Both the position numbers and the translations under genes were made by a program. The notes below the pieces were generated by a model. That model worked only from the letters and a program-made list of their open reading frames with translations, had not been told where the DNA came from and made no database searches. Below, in pieces: positions 11,770 to 25,900 of a stretch of 64,000 nt of DNA (within the stretch, counting starts at the first letter, position 1; each line of letters begins with the position of its first letter). This DNA is from Antilocapra americana (taxonomy: Eukaryota > Chordata > Mammalia > Artiodactyla > Antilocapridae): contig ML662442.1 in the NCBI GenBank assembly GCA_007570785.1, forward strand, positions 64,184,213 through 64,248,212, read 5' to 3'.

Positions 11770-12045
11770 GAAACAAGAGATGAGCAATTTCCACAGCATG
11801 CCCTGCAGGAGCCTCTGTGGTCCCTCCCACACACATTCTCAGCCTCATCCTTCTCCATCTCTTGTCTCCTCCTCCATCATCACCTGTGAGATGCATTCTG
11901 AAGTTTCCCTTATTTATTAACACATAACTTCTACCTCTACTCAGTTGCAGGTTTCCTGAAGGCAGGGTCCATGCCAGATTCATTTTTGTATTCATCGCAA
12001 CATTGCTTATCACAAATAGAGGGTGCTTAATGACTGTGTGGCTGG
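11770..12045 (+). mobile_element. Old L2 LINE 3' fragment
   Basis: The text resembles the L2 3' region: a CTGAAGGCAGGGTCCATGCC segment and, near the end, ATAGAGGGTGCTTAATGACTG. Highly diverged; boundaries uncertain. Confidence 0.5.
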
Positions 12046-12126
12046 AAAGATGAAAGGAAGGAGAGAGGAGAGCAAGGGGGAAAGAAATGGAAGGAAGGGA
12101 TTATGCTGCATTCATCAACATCCATT

Positions 12127-12337
12127 GTTGTTGTTTAGTTGCGAAATTGTGTCTGACTCCTTTGCAATCCCATGGACTGTAGCCCGTCAGGCTCCTCTGT
12201 CGAAGGAATTTACCAGGCAAGAATACTGGAGTGGGTTGCCATTTCTTTTTGCAGGGGATCTTCCCAACCCAGGGATCAAACCCATGTCTTCTGAATTGGC
12301 AGGCGGATTCTTTACTGCTCAGCCACCAGTGAAGCCC
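12127..12337 (-). mobile_element. Bov-tA SINE
   Basis: Reversed element starting GTTGTTGTTTAGTTGC and ending in the tRNA head (CAGCCACCAGTGAAGCC). A perfect 11-base target-site duplication CAACATCCATT flanks it at 12116-12126 and 12338-12348. Confidence 0.95.
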
Positions 12338-13089
12338 CAACATCCATTATTTAGTCTAAAAGTTTTAAAAATTAAAAATTTCAATCTGCTAGCGAAACCT
12401 TCTGAATCTTTGTTTTCCAGTCAACCAGTTGTTAAATGATACAGTATTTCTCACACATACACCTTCATTTCTCCAGGACGAGGCTGCACCAGGGAGTTGT
12501 GGAGAATCTGCTGGGGGGTGGATGTTGTGTATCAACTCATCTTTCTGATTGCAAGTGGGAGCTGTCAGTTGTCATCACTTCTACATGGTATTGGTAGGCA
12601 TTTTATCTAGCTCTTGTATCTCCATGCTCTTGCTTGTAATAATGGAAGAGTAACACTTGTTTTACTTCATGAGATTTCTTTGAGGACCAAATAAAATAAT
12701 GTTTCTGAAAGCACTTTCAAAAGCACCTAAACAGATGAAAGGATATATTCCTGCTATTGCTGTTAGTGACCTCGTGCCTTGGGGGTTTTCTCAGCCTGTG
12801 GAAACTCTTGATCTGGGTGTGTCCTTTTTGCTTATAAAAGAGGTGAAGTGATATTTACAATTATGATTTATTTCACCAATTAGATTGATGGCAACACTTA
12901 CGCTGCTGATTACATTGGTGAACATTACCTTCAAAATAGGAAAGTGACCTTTATTTCTGCTTGAATCTGCTGTTACCCTGGAAGATCAGCCTAGGAAAGA
13001 AAAGTATAGTTTATCATGGGCAGATGTGTTGGTCAAACACGTGAAAATTAATTCTAGTTAGTCGTACCTTTAAGTTTTATGTGGTGTTA

Positions 13090-13288
13090 TTTGCTCAGTT
13101 GTGTCTGACTTTTTGCAACCCCATGGACTATCGCCCACCAGACTCCTCTGTACATGGAATTCTCCAGGCAAGAATACTGGAGTGGGTTGCCATTCCCTTC
13201 TCCAGGGGATGTGCCCAACCCAGGGATCAAACCTGTATCTCCTGCATTGCAGGCAGATTCCTTAGCCTCTGAGCCTACAGGAAAGCCC
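13090..13288 (-). mobile_element. Bov-tA SINE
   Basis: Reversed copy with TGCTCAGTTGTGTCTGAC, the Bov-A body and a tRNA-like head (GGGATCAAACCTGTATC, then GAGCCTACAGGAAAGCCC). The flanking duplication is not clear. Confidence 0.92.
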
Positions 13289-14209
13289 TAAATAAAAGAT
13301 AATGAGTAATATAAACATAATAATTTTAAGATTCAAAGTAGTGCTCATTTTCTAGCCTTCTTGTTTCTCTGCTGGATAAGAGCATGATTATTTGAAATTT
13401 ATGCTCTGTACATGTTTGAAACATGGTCATTTCTTCTTTGCCATGAGAATCATTTTTCAATGATAGCCAAAGAAGTTGAGACTTCTTTGCAGCAGGGCTT
13501 GGGTTTGGAAGGTCTGCTTCTTTTATCACTGCTCAAACTACACTCCACAATCAGCTTTGTACAAAATGACATAGAGTGGTCCTGAGCAGACCATCAGGGT
13601 GTATAGGGAACTCCTTATAGTTCCACCTGAGCAAATACAGGAATCAAAATTCATGAGGAAACAACCACAGTTTCTATTTAATAGAGAGCAATTTATGATA
13701 TGGAACAGCAGATGCACGCCTACAGACAACACAAGGCAAAACAAGTGAGCGAAACAAACCACGAAGAGCAGAGTGCCCCTTGGAAATAGATTTCAGCAAC
13801 AGAGTGATGATAATCACTTGTCAATCAAGTCCTGGGTAGCAATTTAGTTTGCAGTCTTTGAACATATTGATGCAAGTGATACATGTCTGATACACTGAAG
13901 AGGAGAATGAAAATGATTTGAGTTTATTCATGCTCAGAAACTACCCCTGTTTCTTTCTTTGGAAATTATTTTCAAATTTTGATATTGAGCACAAGAGAAA
14001 AAAGCATGATTGAGAAAGAGAGCACCTGAGACTCTGAAGCCTGCAGCTGGGAGAGAGCACAGATACCATAGTTGAGATGTGACTCTTAGAAGAGCTGAGA
14101 GAGTCATCCTTATTACTTACTTCATGCTAATTGCAAAGAGTGACAGTCCATTCAGCGAGTTCACATGTTGAGTAAACTCCTCAATAGTCCCTCATTGTGG
14201 GAAGGAAAT
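13289..14209. other. Intronic sequence, no recognised feature
   Basis: No exon, RNA gene or repeat recognised. Short open frames lack any protein signature. Confidence 0.5.
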
Positions 14210-17200
14210 TGTTCTCATTAGTATTTATTAATTGAGATATAATTTGCATACAGACAAATTCACTTTTTTGTGTGTATAATTCTATGAGTTTTAATCAACA
14301 CGTAGAGTCGTATAACCACCACCACAGTCAACAGTGGGAAGAGTTGCATTGCCCTTCATACGTTCTCGGGCCCCTTTGTAACTCCTGGCCTCATCCCCAG
14401 CCCCTGGAAACCACTGGTCTGTTTCAGTACTGATGGTTTTCCCTTTCTCAGGACGTCATAAAGATGAGATCAGGCAGTATGCAGCTTTTTGACTCTCGCC
14501 TCTTTCACTTAGCATTGATGCACCTTAGATTCATCCGAGCTGTGGCCTGGATCAGTATTCATTCCTTTGTTCTGCTGCGTACTAGTCCATTGGGTGGATA
14601 TACCACAGCTTATTGATCCATTCACCAGTTGAGGGTGTTTCAGTTGTTTCAGGTTTGGGGCATTTGTGAATAAAGCTACTATAAACATTCATGTGTAAAT
14701 TTTCATGTGAGCCTATGCTTTCATATCACTTGTTTTCAGTTCTCGCAAGGAATGAGATTGCAGGGTTGCATGGTAAGAGTATGGCCAACTTTCATAAGAT
14801 AAACTCTTGTTTGAAATTTCCACACTTTTTATAAGCTGTCTGTGCCATTTTTGCATTCCCACTAGCAACAGGAGTTCCACTTGCTTCAGCACCAGCACTT
14901 GATATTGTTCATCTTTAAAATTTTAATTTTAGTCAATGAGTAGTAGTATCTCATTGTGACTTTAATTTGCATTTTCCTAATGGCTAATAATGTTGAGTAT
15001 CTTTTCATATGTTTATTCGCCATCTGTATATCGCTTGGAAAGTAACACTTCAATTCTTTTGGGTCATTTTTTATTTTATTTTGTTTTACTAAGTTGTTGG
15101 AATTATTTTTGTATTCTGAATGCACTTTCTTTATATATATTATGTATATATATTTTGCAAATACTTTCTCCCAGGCTGTGGTTTGCTTTTTTTGCCCTAA
15201 CAGTGTCTTAAGAAAAGCAAAAATTTTACATTTTGATGATGTCCAATTTATCCTTTTTAGGGAATACATTGTGGTTTTCATCTCCTGGTTAAAAGTCTTT
15301 GCCTCATCCGAGGTCACTGAGAAGTTCTATATTTTCTTCTAGACACTTTATAGTTTTAGGTCTTACAATAAGTCTGCTATCCATTTTGAGTTCATTTCTA
15401 TATATAGTATGAGATAAGGTTTGAGGTTCTTTTTTTATACAGACCATCATTCTAAACATCATTTCTTAAAAAGATTATTCTCTCTGTGTTGAACTGTCTT
15501 GGGGCCTTTGTTGAAATTCAGTTGGCCATGTGCTTGTAAATCTATTTCTGGATTGTGTTTTGTTCATTGATCTATATGGTTGTCTTTAGGCCAGTACCAC
15601 ATTGTCTCTATTTCTGTAGTTTTATATGAGTCTTAAAATCGGGTAGTAGAAGTTTTCCAACTTTTTTCTCTTTTACAAAATTGTTTCAGCTGTTCTAGTT
15701 TCTTTACATATTCATATGCATTTTAGAACTCATCAATTTCTGTGAAAAGGGTTGATGGGGTTTGGATTGCAGAACTCTGTAGTTTTTGCCTTTACAGAGC
15801 AGTTGATGGAGAATTGACTGCCAAATGATATTGAGTCTTTTGAAAAATGAGTATAATTTATCTCTCTATTTAGGTCTTATTTAATTTCTTTCAGGAAATT
15901 TTGCAGTTATTAGCATTTAGGTGTTGCATACACTTTGTTGAATTGTCCCTAACTGTCTCTCATGTTATGCTATTAAAAATGATATTTTTGAATTTCAGTT
16001 TCTAGTAGTTATGACTAATATATAGAAATACAGTTGACTTTAAAAACATCTTTTAAAGATAACTTGCTGTTATTAATTTATTTGACACCATTGTACTTTG
16101 ACCATGTACACTGGATGAATGCAGTAATTTAAAATTTGTTGAGACTTGTTTTATGACTTAGAATATGATTTCCTTTTATAACTGTTTTCTGTACATCAGA
16201 GAAGAATGTGTTTGTTGCTATTGTTGGGTGAAGTGTTCTATAATTATCTGTGGATAGTTAGGTGGATTTGGTTACTAGCATTCAAGTCTTCTCTGTTTCT
16301 GGTGAATTTTTCCCTCCTTGTTCTGTCAACTATAGAAGTGGTCTTGAAATCTCAAACTGTAATTGTGGATTATCTGTTATACTTTTAGTTCTGTTGGTTT
16401 TTGCTTCAGGCACTCTGAAGCTCTTGTTACTGGGTGCATACACATTTATGATTTTTATATCCTGTTGATAAACTTGAGTCCATTATAATTATAAAATGTT
16501 CCTCTTTATGGCAGATAATATCCTTTTTTTTCTGACATCTACATTGTCTGGGTATCGATTCTCTAGCTTTCTTTTGATGAGTGTTAGCGTGGTACATCCT
16601 TTTCCATCCTTTTACCTTTAACCTTTCTGTTTCTGTATATTTGAAGTAAATTTTTTGTTACATCATAGTTGATTCATGTTTTTCTTATCCAAATGAACGA
16701 TCTCTGACTTTTTACTGGTGTATTTAGAGCATCTTCTGTTTTATATGATTATCAATATGGGTGAGTTTAAATCACCCACTTTGCCTATTGTTTTCTACTT
16801 GTCTCCTCTGCTCTTTGTTCCTTTTTCTTCTCTTTTACTATTATTTTATATTAACAAGTATTAGGATTTCATCTTAGGTTCGTACGTTTTTTTATTTTTA
16901 CTTTAGTAGTTGCTCTTGGGTTTCAAAACATACATCCTTAAGATGGTTTGCCTTCAAATAATATTATTTCTTCTTATCACATTTAACATAAGCACCTTAT
17001 GACAATTATTTCCATTTCCCCTCTTAGTCTTTGTGTTATTGTTACCATATACTTTATTTCTGTGTATTTTATAAACTCCATTTAAAATAGTTATGTCTTT
17101 TAAGGAGATTAAGAATGAGAGAAAAGCTTTTTATTTTTATCTGTATATGTACAGGTTTTAGTTCTCATCTTTGAATAGATTCACATTTCCATCTGGTCAC

Positions 17201-17690
17201 ATTTCCCTCCTGCCTTAAGTTTTTCCTTTAACACTTCTTCTAGTGTAGTTGGCTGATGATGGATTAATTTAGCATTTACATGTCTGAAAAAGTCTTTCAT
17301 CCTCACTTTTAAAAGATAACGTATCCAGATAAAGAATTCTGGGTTTCCTTTTCCTTTTCTTTTAGTAAAGATGTTGTACTAATGTCTTTTGGCTTGCATT
17401 GTATCTGATGTGTGGATCTGCTATCATTCTTGTCTTTGTTCCTCTGTGTAATGTGTCCTTTTTCCTTTGGCTGCTTTTATGATTTTCTTTTAATATTGGT
17501 TTTCAGCAGTTTGATCATCATGTTGGTGTGATTTTCGTCACATTTCTTATACTTGATATTTTCTGAGCTTCTTGATTTTAAGGTTATGGTTTTTATTGCA
17601 TTTCAAACATTTGGCCCATTATTTCTTTATATATATTACATATATTTCTTTATATAGATGTGTATTTTGCACTCCCCTTTCTCAATCCTT
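14210..17690 (-). mobile_element. Old antisense L1 (L1M type), rearranged
   Basis: The left end carries a reversed 3' untranslated region (ATTGAGATATAATTTGCATA). Antisense translation near 14886-15317 shows L1 ORF2 C-terminal features ([13 protein letters not shown], then TKIKILKMNNIKCW). Around 16080-16500 the endonuclease-side text appears, with much of the middle of ORF2 missing. The 16.5-17.7 kb part resembles the 5' region of old L1 elements. Many stops; not active. Confidence 0.8.
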
Positions 17691-17699
17691 AACACCCTC

Positions 17700-18410
17700 C
17701 GCTGATTAAATTGGCCCACAGTGGCATTTAATTCCTATTTCTTCACTCTCTATAATATGTCCCTTTGTTTCCTGTTGCGTTTATCACAGTTCAGGTCCTT
17801 ATTGTTTCTCTTTTTGTCTGAAGCAAACACTTGTCTTTATTTTGCCCCTCTCCAGTCCTCCTTCTGTATTCCACACGGTCTATGACAGTGAGTTTTCTGA
17901 AATGTGCTATGCTTAAAACTCTTCAGTGGTTGCCTGTTGCCGATAGAATGCACTTAGTCTCCATGGCATGGTCCACAGAGCCCTTCATCCCTCCTGCTCT
18001 GTAGCCTTTTCCCTGTACCACCCCCACGCCACTGATGGCTCCCTGGACTCTTTATGGCAGTACCACGGAAGTGCCTCAAGTTCCCCAAGTACATTGTGCA
18101 TTTCCATCTATGTACACACTCATGGCTTTGTTCTGAGACCTTCCTGCCTCCCTTACCTTGTGCCTGTAAACGCCTACTCATCAAGTTGACATACTTCCTC
18201 TGTGAAGCATAATAACCTCATCATCCCTTTCCAACTCCTTTGGACCTTGAACATGCTCTGTTGTCTTGAGGTCATTGTTTATTAGTCATCCTCTAGCCGA
18301 CTTATGTGTGGGTAGAGACTATATTGTATTTCTTGTTCAATACTTAGGAATGGCACGTAGCAAGCACTTAGTAATGTGTTTGAGTAGATTGATGATTGGT
18401 ATTTAGTAGG
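17700..18410 (+). mobile_element. Old L2 LINE 3' end
   Basis: The order of recognisable pieces follows the L2 3' end: AAAACTCTTCAGTGGTTGCC, CATGGTCCACAGAGCCC, then GGAATGGCACGTAGCAAGC and AGCACTTAGTAATGTGTTTG. Diverged, no coding capacity. Confidence 0.65.
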
Positions 18411-18486
18411 TATTGAGACCATTCTTCTTAAATTGAACTCAAATTTAAACATAACACATGTATAAAAAGTACAAATACAATAATTA

Positions 18487-18680
18487 TATTTTGAGGGCCT
18501 ACTATGTTACAGGCACGATGTTACGCACATTTTGTACCTTACCTCTTGTGTTTACAACAGCGGTACAAGGTCTGTTATCCTCATGAGTGGCCTGCTTATG
18601 GGAAATTTAAGTTTGGAGAGATTATGAACAAGACTGTGCAGATAGAAAATGGCAGAATTGGATTTCAAACTCACATGCAT
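18487..18680 (-). mobile_element. MIR SINE
   Basis: The reversed MIR pattern is visible: TTTGAGGGCCTACTATGTTA, a central ATCCTCATGAGTGG segment and the tRNA-like end AGAATTGGATTTCAAACTC. Confidence 0.6.
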
Positions 18681-19381
18681 GTCATATTTTTCCCTCCTTA
18701 CACGCATATGAGGAGTTCTGCCACATCACTAATGATAGTTCTATCATATTATCTAGGTTTCCAATGAGAGAGTTACAGTAGAAATTGTGTGGAGAATAGC
18801 GTGGATCATAGTATGGACTCAGAAAACGGATGTTACAGACAAAAAAGAAGTCTCTCTAAAAGGCTATTGTGTATGTCTAGAAAGAGTTCTTTGGTAGAGT
18901 GTTTGGCCTACAAACATCCAGTGCTCATGTTTTGTCTCATCTCTCATATGGCCATGTGACAGGCTGTCTTGAGGTAACACGTCATAGAAATCATCCCAAG
19001 CCATGGGATGTGGAGCTTCCTACAGGGAGGGTTGAAGAGGCTTTAGGCGGTGACTTGGGGAACAGTGAAGGGAAGGAAAGACTTTGGAGGTGCCAGCTGT
19101 GCTAACAAAAGATCCTAGGGGCTCAGAACCCTTAGTCATCATGACAGCTTTGGCTGGGGCCACATGCCTCCACCCAGTCAGCTGCAGGTCACTGCCTGTT
19201 GGACCTTATCTCCTCTTAGCTTCCCCTCAAGGCGACCATTGATTTTTAGCCTAATTGCAATCCACCTCCACCCCTCCAATTTAAAAATGTTGAGGGTAGG
19301 GTGTTGGAGTATAGTGGTCTCCAGAAGCCGCAGGGGTTGTCCTTTTGTACATAAATATGATTTTAAAATTTATTCTGTACT

Positions 19382-19653
19382 GCTGCTGCTGCTGCTGCTG
19401 CTGCTAAGTCTCTTCAGTCGTGTCCGACTCTGTGCAACCCCATAGACGGCAGCCCACCAGGCTCCCCCGTCCCTGGGATTCTCCAGGCAAGAACACTGGA
19501 GTGGGTTGCCATTTCCTTCTCCAGTGCATGAAAATGAAGTTGCTCAGTTGTGTCCGACTCTTAGTGACCCCATGGACTGCAGCCTACCAGGCTCCTCCAT
19601 CCATGGGATTTTCCAGGCAAGGGTACTGGAGTGGGGTGCCATTGCCTTCTCCA
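19382..19653 (-). mobile_element. Bov-A2 SINE (dimeric) with (GCT)8 tail
   Basis: Eight GCT units (19382-19405), reversed from the (AGC)n tail, are followed by two Bov-A monomers. These carry GACGGCAGCCCACCAGG and GACTGCAGCCTACCAGG and are joined by a short GCATGAAAATGAAG linker. A 12-base duplication TTATTCTGTACT at 19370-19381 and 19654-19665 marks the insertion. Low divergence suggests a young copy. Confidence 0.96.
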
Positions 19654-19665
19654 TTATTCTGTACT

Positions 19666-20841
19666 ACTGAATTCAGAATAAAATTTACAAAGGCATGGTT
19701 TTTTCCTCTTTGGACTTTATAGTTTAACCAATAGTTAAACTATGGTTTTGGTGTTTTAATTCTAAAATCTTCTGCTGTGTGTGTTGGGGGTGGAGAGCTT
19801 TGGTATTTGACAAAAGAAGGGGAGCTTTAGTTACAGCAGTTCTGTTTTCCAGTGTTGGCACACAAGGGTCTGAAGACAATGTCAGTTTAAATGTGCACTC
19901 GGGGACAAGCCTTGACCTGTCCCTCATCTCAGAAAGTTGCAAGAGGTGTGCAAGGAAGCCAAGTCTACCACCTCAACTGTTTGAATAGCCTGTGGATCTA
20001 CATTTAGTGTTTCTTTTAGTCTAGGTAGGTGAAAGAAAAGGTAAGCTCAGCTAATAAAAAGAATCTTACTTCTAAGGAGGACACATGATGCTACAAACTG
20101 AAACACATGAGCACTTTCAATGTAGTTGCGTTCTCTCCCTTAGGTCTTACAGGATGTTGTAATGAAGATTTTTTTTGGTTCTTAAAAAAAAAATCTGTTA
20201 GCATGACTTACTCTTGTCAGGACAAATGGGCACCTACATTTTGGCAGTGGGTGGAAGGTAGTGATGGTTTCTAGATCCTTTCATGTGATATCAAGTAAGG
20301 AATTATTGGGTTAACTCACACATAAAAAACAGCTGGCCGACATTAATACTGACCATAAATTATCCCACTAGGTATAATTGCTACTCTCCTTGCTGCCACA
20401 AAGGAGGTCACTTATTTTCTTTTTCATAATCACAAATATAAATTTTATTTAAGTGCTGACTTGTTACCAGAATTTCAAAAATTAAATCTTGAGTGTATAC
20501 CATGGACTAATGGTGTTAGAACTCTTATGGAGAGTGGAATTGCTTCCTTCAAGTTTATTGAAGTTTCTTAAGTCTGTTCTTTTAGGGAAAGTATTGTGTT
20601 TGGTGGACTTGATAGCATTTCTCATTACCTTTCCTTTATGTTTTTAGAATTCTCCTAAGAAGTCAAAGATATTCTGAGGAGGATTTCTAAAAAAAAAAAA
20701 GAGAAGAAAAAAACAGTGTCAAAGACAAAGATTAATCTGTCATTTTAAATAGGTATGATAGTAAATAATCTAGGTAGAACCAGAAAGAATATTTTTGTTG
20801 AAAGGTTACTGCATACATTGGTAATATATTTTGTGTGTACT
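19666..20841. other. Intronic sequence, no recognised feature
   Basis: No exon or retroposon is recognised. Confidence 0.5.
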
Positions 20842-20851
20842 TTTGTTGGAA

Positions 20852-21070
20852 AATGCTGTTGGTGTTGTTTAGTCTCTAATCATGTCTGACTCTTTTGCAA
20901 CCCCATGGACTGTAGCCCGCCAGGCTCCTCTGTCAAGGGGATTGCCCAGGCAGGAATATTGGAGTGGGTTGCCATTTCCTTCTCCAAGGGATCTTACCAA
21001 GTCAGAGATCAAACTCTCATCTCCCACATTGAAGGTGGATTCTTTTCTGCTGAGCCACCAGGGAAGCCCC
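20852..21070 (-). mobile_element. Bov-tA SINE
   Basis: Reversed element with body and tRNA-like head (CTGAGCCACCAGGGAAGCCC). Target-site duplication TTTGTTGGAA at 20842-20851 and 21071-21080. Confidence 0.95.
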
Positions 21071-21080
21071 TTTGTTGGAA

Positions 21081-22960
21081 TATCAAATGATAAATCATAT
21101 ACCTTGACACATTGAACTTCCATTGTTAGCTAGACTTCAGGGAAAATGAATGCAGTCATTTACCTTAGAGGTCTCTGTGGGAGACAGATACCTTTATTCA
21201 AGTACTAGGCAGAAAAAGAATATAGCATAACTTTATTCCTAAAATGCCTCTTCTGATTAATCTAAATTAAGAACCTAAAAGTGGAAACACAAATAAGGTC
21301 TCACTGGAACGAAGATACACATTTCTTGAATCACTGTATTCTTACAGGGCTCCATGATGAGCCTTCCGATAGTCTCTTCCCTGCGCTAATGTTGATAGTC
21401 TGAGGATGCTTTTTGGAAATTGTAGGTGAGGCAGGGATCCAGGATAGATCTGGAGGATTCATTTATAAATGTATTTTTTGTCAATTGGTTAATTAGTTTG
21501 TTGTTTTAGATTGTTAATATTTGACGCATTGACTGGGTATTTTGGCAGACTGACCGGGTTCATCAAGCAGAGCGGGTAGCGATTTTTCATATGTATATTT
21601 GGATTAATGGAGTTCTCTGCACTGAATTTAAATTTAATATTAAGTTTAAATTTCTGGCAATTGTGTACTATCCTTATTGGAAAATAGGAACATTTAAAAA
21701 GTTTTGCTACTGCCTGCGAGGACTTTAATCAACTATTCTGTTGACTGACAGATATTTATTAAACTCTTATTGCATTCAATAAACTGTGCCATGGAGTAAC
21801 AGAGCAAGAGATAACAGAAAAGTAGGACATGGTTTCTGCACTCAAGAATGTGTCTTTAGCAGAGCAGATAACCGAATCAGTAGTTGGTGAATAAATACAT
21901 TGTAATGTATTTATAAGTAATGCTCATAATTTGTAATGATATTTAAAAAGGAAAACCAGTGGGACTTAGTTTTGTCTCTCTGCTGTATCACCATAGGCTA
22001 AAATAGCCAGGTATTTAGTAAATCCTCTATGCACCCTTGTTGAGTGAATGACCAAGCAACTGTGTATTATACATGCAGTCAAAGTTATTGTAATTCAGTG
22101 GAAGTTCATCCCTTCTGACTGGGTTAGCCAAGGAAGGCTTTGTAAAGTAGGGGATTTCGTTACTGGGACAGGAAGGACTGCCTACAGAAAAGGGGTTGTG
22201 AAGACGTTTCTGAGGAGATGCTGCAAGCTAACAGTGGAAGTGTGGCAGGGGTGGGTGGTCACCAAAGGTAGATTTTGAAAAGCCTTGGATGGCAAGTTTA
22301 AGTTTTCCTGTAGAGACAATGGAGTGTGAAAAGGGATGTTTTAGAAATAGGAATCTAGAGGTGTTATACTAAATGCACTGAATTGGGGAGAAGTTGTAAA
22401 AAGCCCATGGGTAAGGCTTGGTGAAGTGGATTGATGAGGAAAAGGTAAGAGTTAAAGATGGTGACATTCTTGTTTTAAACTTGGTTGACTTGGATAATGT
22501 AATAGTAGAAGCATAAACGAAAAAAGGAAAATCAGAAGGGAAAATTAACGTTTTATGGGAAGATTTTCTGATTTAAATTTCTTAGTGTTTAAAATAACAG
22601 GGACACTTCATTGTGATTTGAGAGAAATCACAGGAGCACAGATCTTTTTGACCTGAGAGGCTTCTTGGAGACTGAGTTATGACTAGACTCCAGTCCAGCC
22701 CTGTTATCTTATTGATGATGTATCAGTATGTGATGAGTGATATCATCTTAGAGCTGCCTGGGGTCAGAAAGAGCCCCAGGAATGCAGTCTCTGGCTTAGA
22801 TGCAGAGCATGAACAGGGTGGCAGATGTGGAGAGTCATTTACCGTGTACTGAAGGGTACTTACGAAGTACTCCTCCACTTGAAGTTTGGTTTCCCCTCTT
22901 AAATTTGAAGAGCCACTATAAAATAGTTCAAGGCTGCACATTAGATCGTCAGAACTTATT
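21081..22960. other. Intronic sequence with faint old repeat traces
   Basis: Stretches near 21745-21890 and 22090-22330 have the flavour of very old LINE fragments, but I cannot assign a family. No exon is seen. Confidence 0.4.
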
Positions 22961-22962
22961 CA

Positions 22963-25900
22963 CCTTTTTTTGAAAGTTTGTTCCCTTTGACCAACATATT
23001 TCCCTGCCTCACTCCCTGCTTAGTTCCTGGCAACCTCCATTCTACTCTTGTTTCTATAAGTTCAGTGTTGTTAATAAGTGAGGTCATGCAGTATTTGTCT
23101 TTCTCTGACTTATTTCATTTAACTAACATAAGGCCTCAAGGTTTATCCATGTCACAAATGGCAGGATTTCTTTCTTTTTAATAGATACACACCACATTTT
23201 CTTTATCTGTTCAACTGTTGATGGACACTTAGGTTGTTTCCATTTCTTGATATTGTGAAATATATTACAATGAACATGGGAGCATAGATACCTCTTCGAG
23301 ATAGTGATTTCATTTTCTTCAGATATATACCCAGAATTGGGATTGCTAGAGCATATAATTATATTTTTAATGTTTTTAGGAATCTTCATACTGTTTTCCA
23401 TAATAACTGCATTAGTTTACATTTCTACCAGTAGTATGCAAGGGTTCCCTTTTCTCTACATCCTCACCAGCATTTGTTATTTTCTGCTTTTTTTCATAAT
23501 AACCATTCTGACATGGATGAAGTGATACCTTACTGTGGTTTTGATTTGCCTTTCCTGATGATTAGTGATTGGAACCCCTTTTCCTGTACTTGTTGGCCAT
23601 TTGCATGTCTTTGTTGGAAAAATATTCAGATTCTCTGCCCACTTTTTAATAGGATTATTTGTATTTTTGTCATGAAGTTTTGAATATGAAATAAGACAGG
23701 TGATTTGAAGATATTTTCTCCTATTCTGTAGGTTGCCTCTTCGTTTTGTTGATTGCTTCTTTTGTTGTGCACAAGCTTTTTAGTTTGATTTAGTCCCACT
23801 TGTTGATTTCTGCTTTTGTCACTTGTTCTTCTCATGTCATAGTCAAAAACAATAATTGCCAAAACCAGTGTCGGAGCATTGAAAAACTAGTTTTTCCTAG
23901 AATAAAAACTCCTGTGTTTTCTTCTAGGAGTGTTACGGTTTCAGGTCTTACACTTAAGTCCTAAATTCATTTTGAGTTAATGTTTGTGAATGATGTAAGA
24001 TAGGGGTCAAATTTCATTTTCTTTTTGCATGTGGATATCCAGGTTTTCCAACACTACTTATTAAAGAGACTGTCCTTTCCCCACTATGTATTCTTGTATC
24101 ATTGTCATTGTCAAATGTTAGTTGACTGTGTATGTGTGAGTTTATTTCTGGGCTCTTAATTCCATCCCATTGGTCTATCTATCTGTTTTTACGCCACTGC
24201 CATACTATTTTGAAATCAGGAAGTGTGGAGTTTCCAGCTTTATTCTTTTTCATGATTGCTTTGGCCATTTGGGATCTTTTGCGTTTTCACATGAATTTTA
24301 GAATTTTTAAAAAATTTCTGTAAATAAATGCCATTGTAATTTTGGTAATGATTGCATTGAATCTATAGATGGCTTTTGGTAGTATGGACATATTAACGAT
24401 ATTCACTCTTCCAATCCTTATATATGAGATTTTTTTTTCATTTATTTGTGTCTTCATTTTCTTTGATCAGAGTCTTACAGTTTTTTAGTATATAGATATT
24501 TCACTTCTTTGGTTAAATTTATTCCTAATATTTCATTGTTTCTGATGCTATTTTAAATGGTATAATTTTTAAAATTTCTTTTTCAGATAGTTTGTTGTTC
24601 TGTATAGAAATGCAGCTGATTTTTATATGTTGATTTTGTATCTTTAAACTTTACTGAACTTGGATATTAGGTCTAACAATTTTTAGTATTTTATGTACAC
24701 AAGATTATGCTGTCAGCAGAGGCATTTTTCTTTCTGATATGAATGTCTTTTTTTTTTTTTTCTTTTTCTTGCCTGATTTCTCTTGCTTGTTCTTCCATTA
24801 CTATGTGGAATAAGAGTGTTGAGGGTAGGCACTCTCGCCTTGTTTCTGATTCTGGAGGGAAAGCTTTCAAACTTTCACCATTGAATGTGGAGTTTGTCAT
24901 GTATGGCTTTATTATGTTGAGATATGTTCCTCCATGGGCTTCCCAGGTGACACTAGTGGTAAAGAGCCCTGCCTGCCAGTGCAGGAGACATTACAAAAAC
25001 CCCAGGGTTCAATCCCTGGGTCGGGAAGATACCCTGGAGGATGGCAGGGAAGCCCACTCCAGTATTCTTGCCTAGAGAGTCCCATGGACAGAGGAGCCTG
25101 GCGGGCTATTGTCCTTTGGATCACAGAGTCAGGCACGACTGAAACGACTTGGCGTGCACGTACGTGTTCCTCCATGTCTAGTTTGTTGAGAGTTTTTGTC
25201 ATGTGTGTGTTTCTTTTTTTACCATACATTGAAATGATTGTCTGATTTTTAACCTTCATGTTGTTAATGTGGTATATATTGATTTGTTTGCATATGTTGA
25301 GCCACTTTATATCTCAGGGATAAATATCCCTTGATTGTGGTGTATGATCCTTTTAACGTACTGTTGAATTTGGTTTGCTAGTATTCTGTTGAGTTTTTTG
25401 CATCCAAATTCATGAAGGTACTTGCCTGCCCTTTTTTTTTTTTTCCCTTTTAGTATCCTTATGTGATTTTGGTATCAGGGTGATGTTGATATCATAAAAG
25501 AGTTTGGGAGTGTTATATCCTCTTTAGTTTTTTTTTTTTTTTTCCTTTCTGGCAGGGTTTGAGAAGAGTTGTTATTAATTCTTCTTCTTTAAATGTTTGG
25601 TAAAATTTAGCCATAAACCCAGACTGTCCTGGACTGGAAAAATCCAGTTTTTGATTACTGATGTAATCTTAAATTTGTTACTGGTCTGTGCAAGGTTGTA
25701 TGTATGTTTCTAGGTTGTCTGATTTGTGGCCTATAATTGTTCATAGTAGTCTCTTATGACTTTTTTTTTTAAATTTCTGTGGTATTAGTTACAATGTTTC
25801 TGCTTTCACTTATAGTTTTGAATTCTCTTTATCTTCATAAGTCTATTTAAAGATTTGGGGTTTTTTTGTTTTATCTTTTCAAAAAGACAACCCTCTGTTC

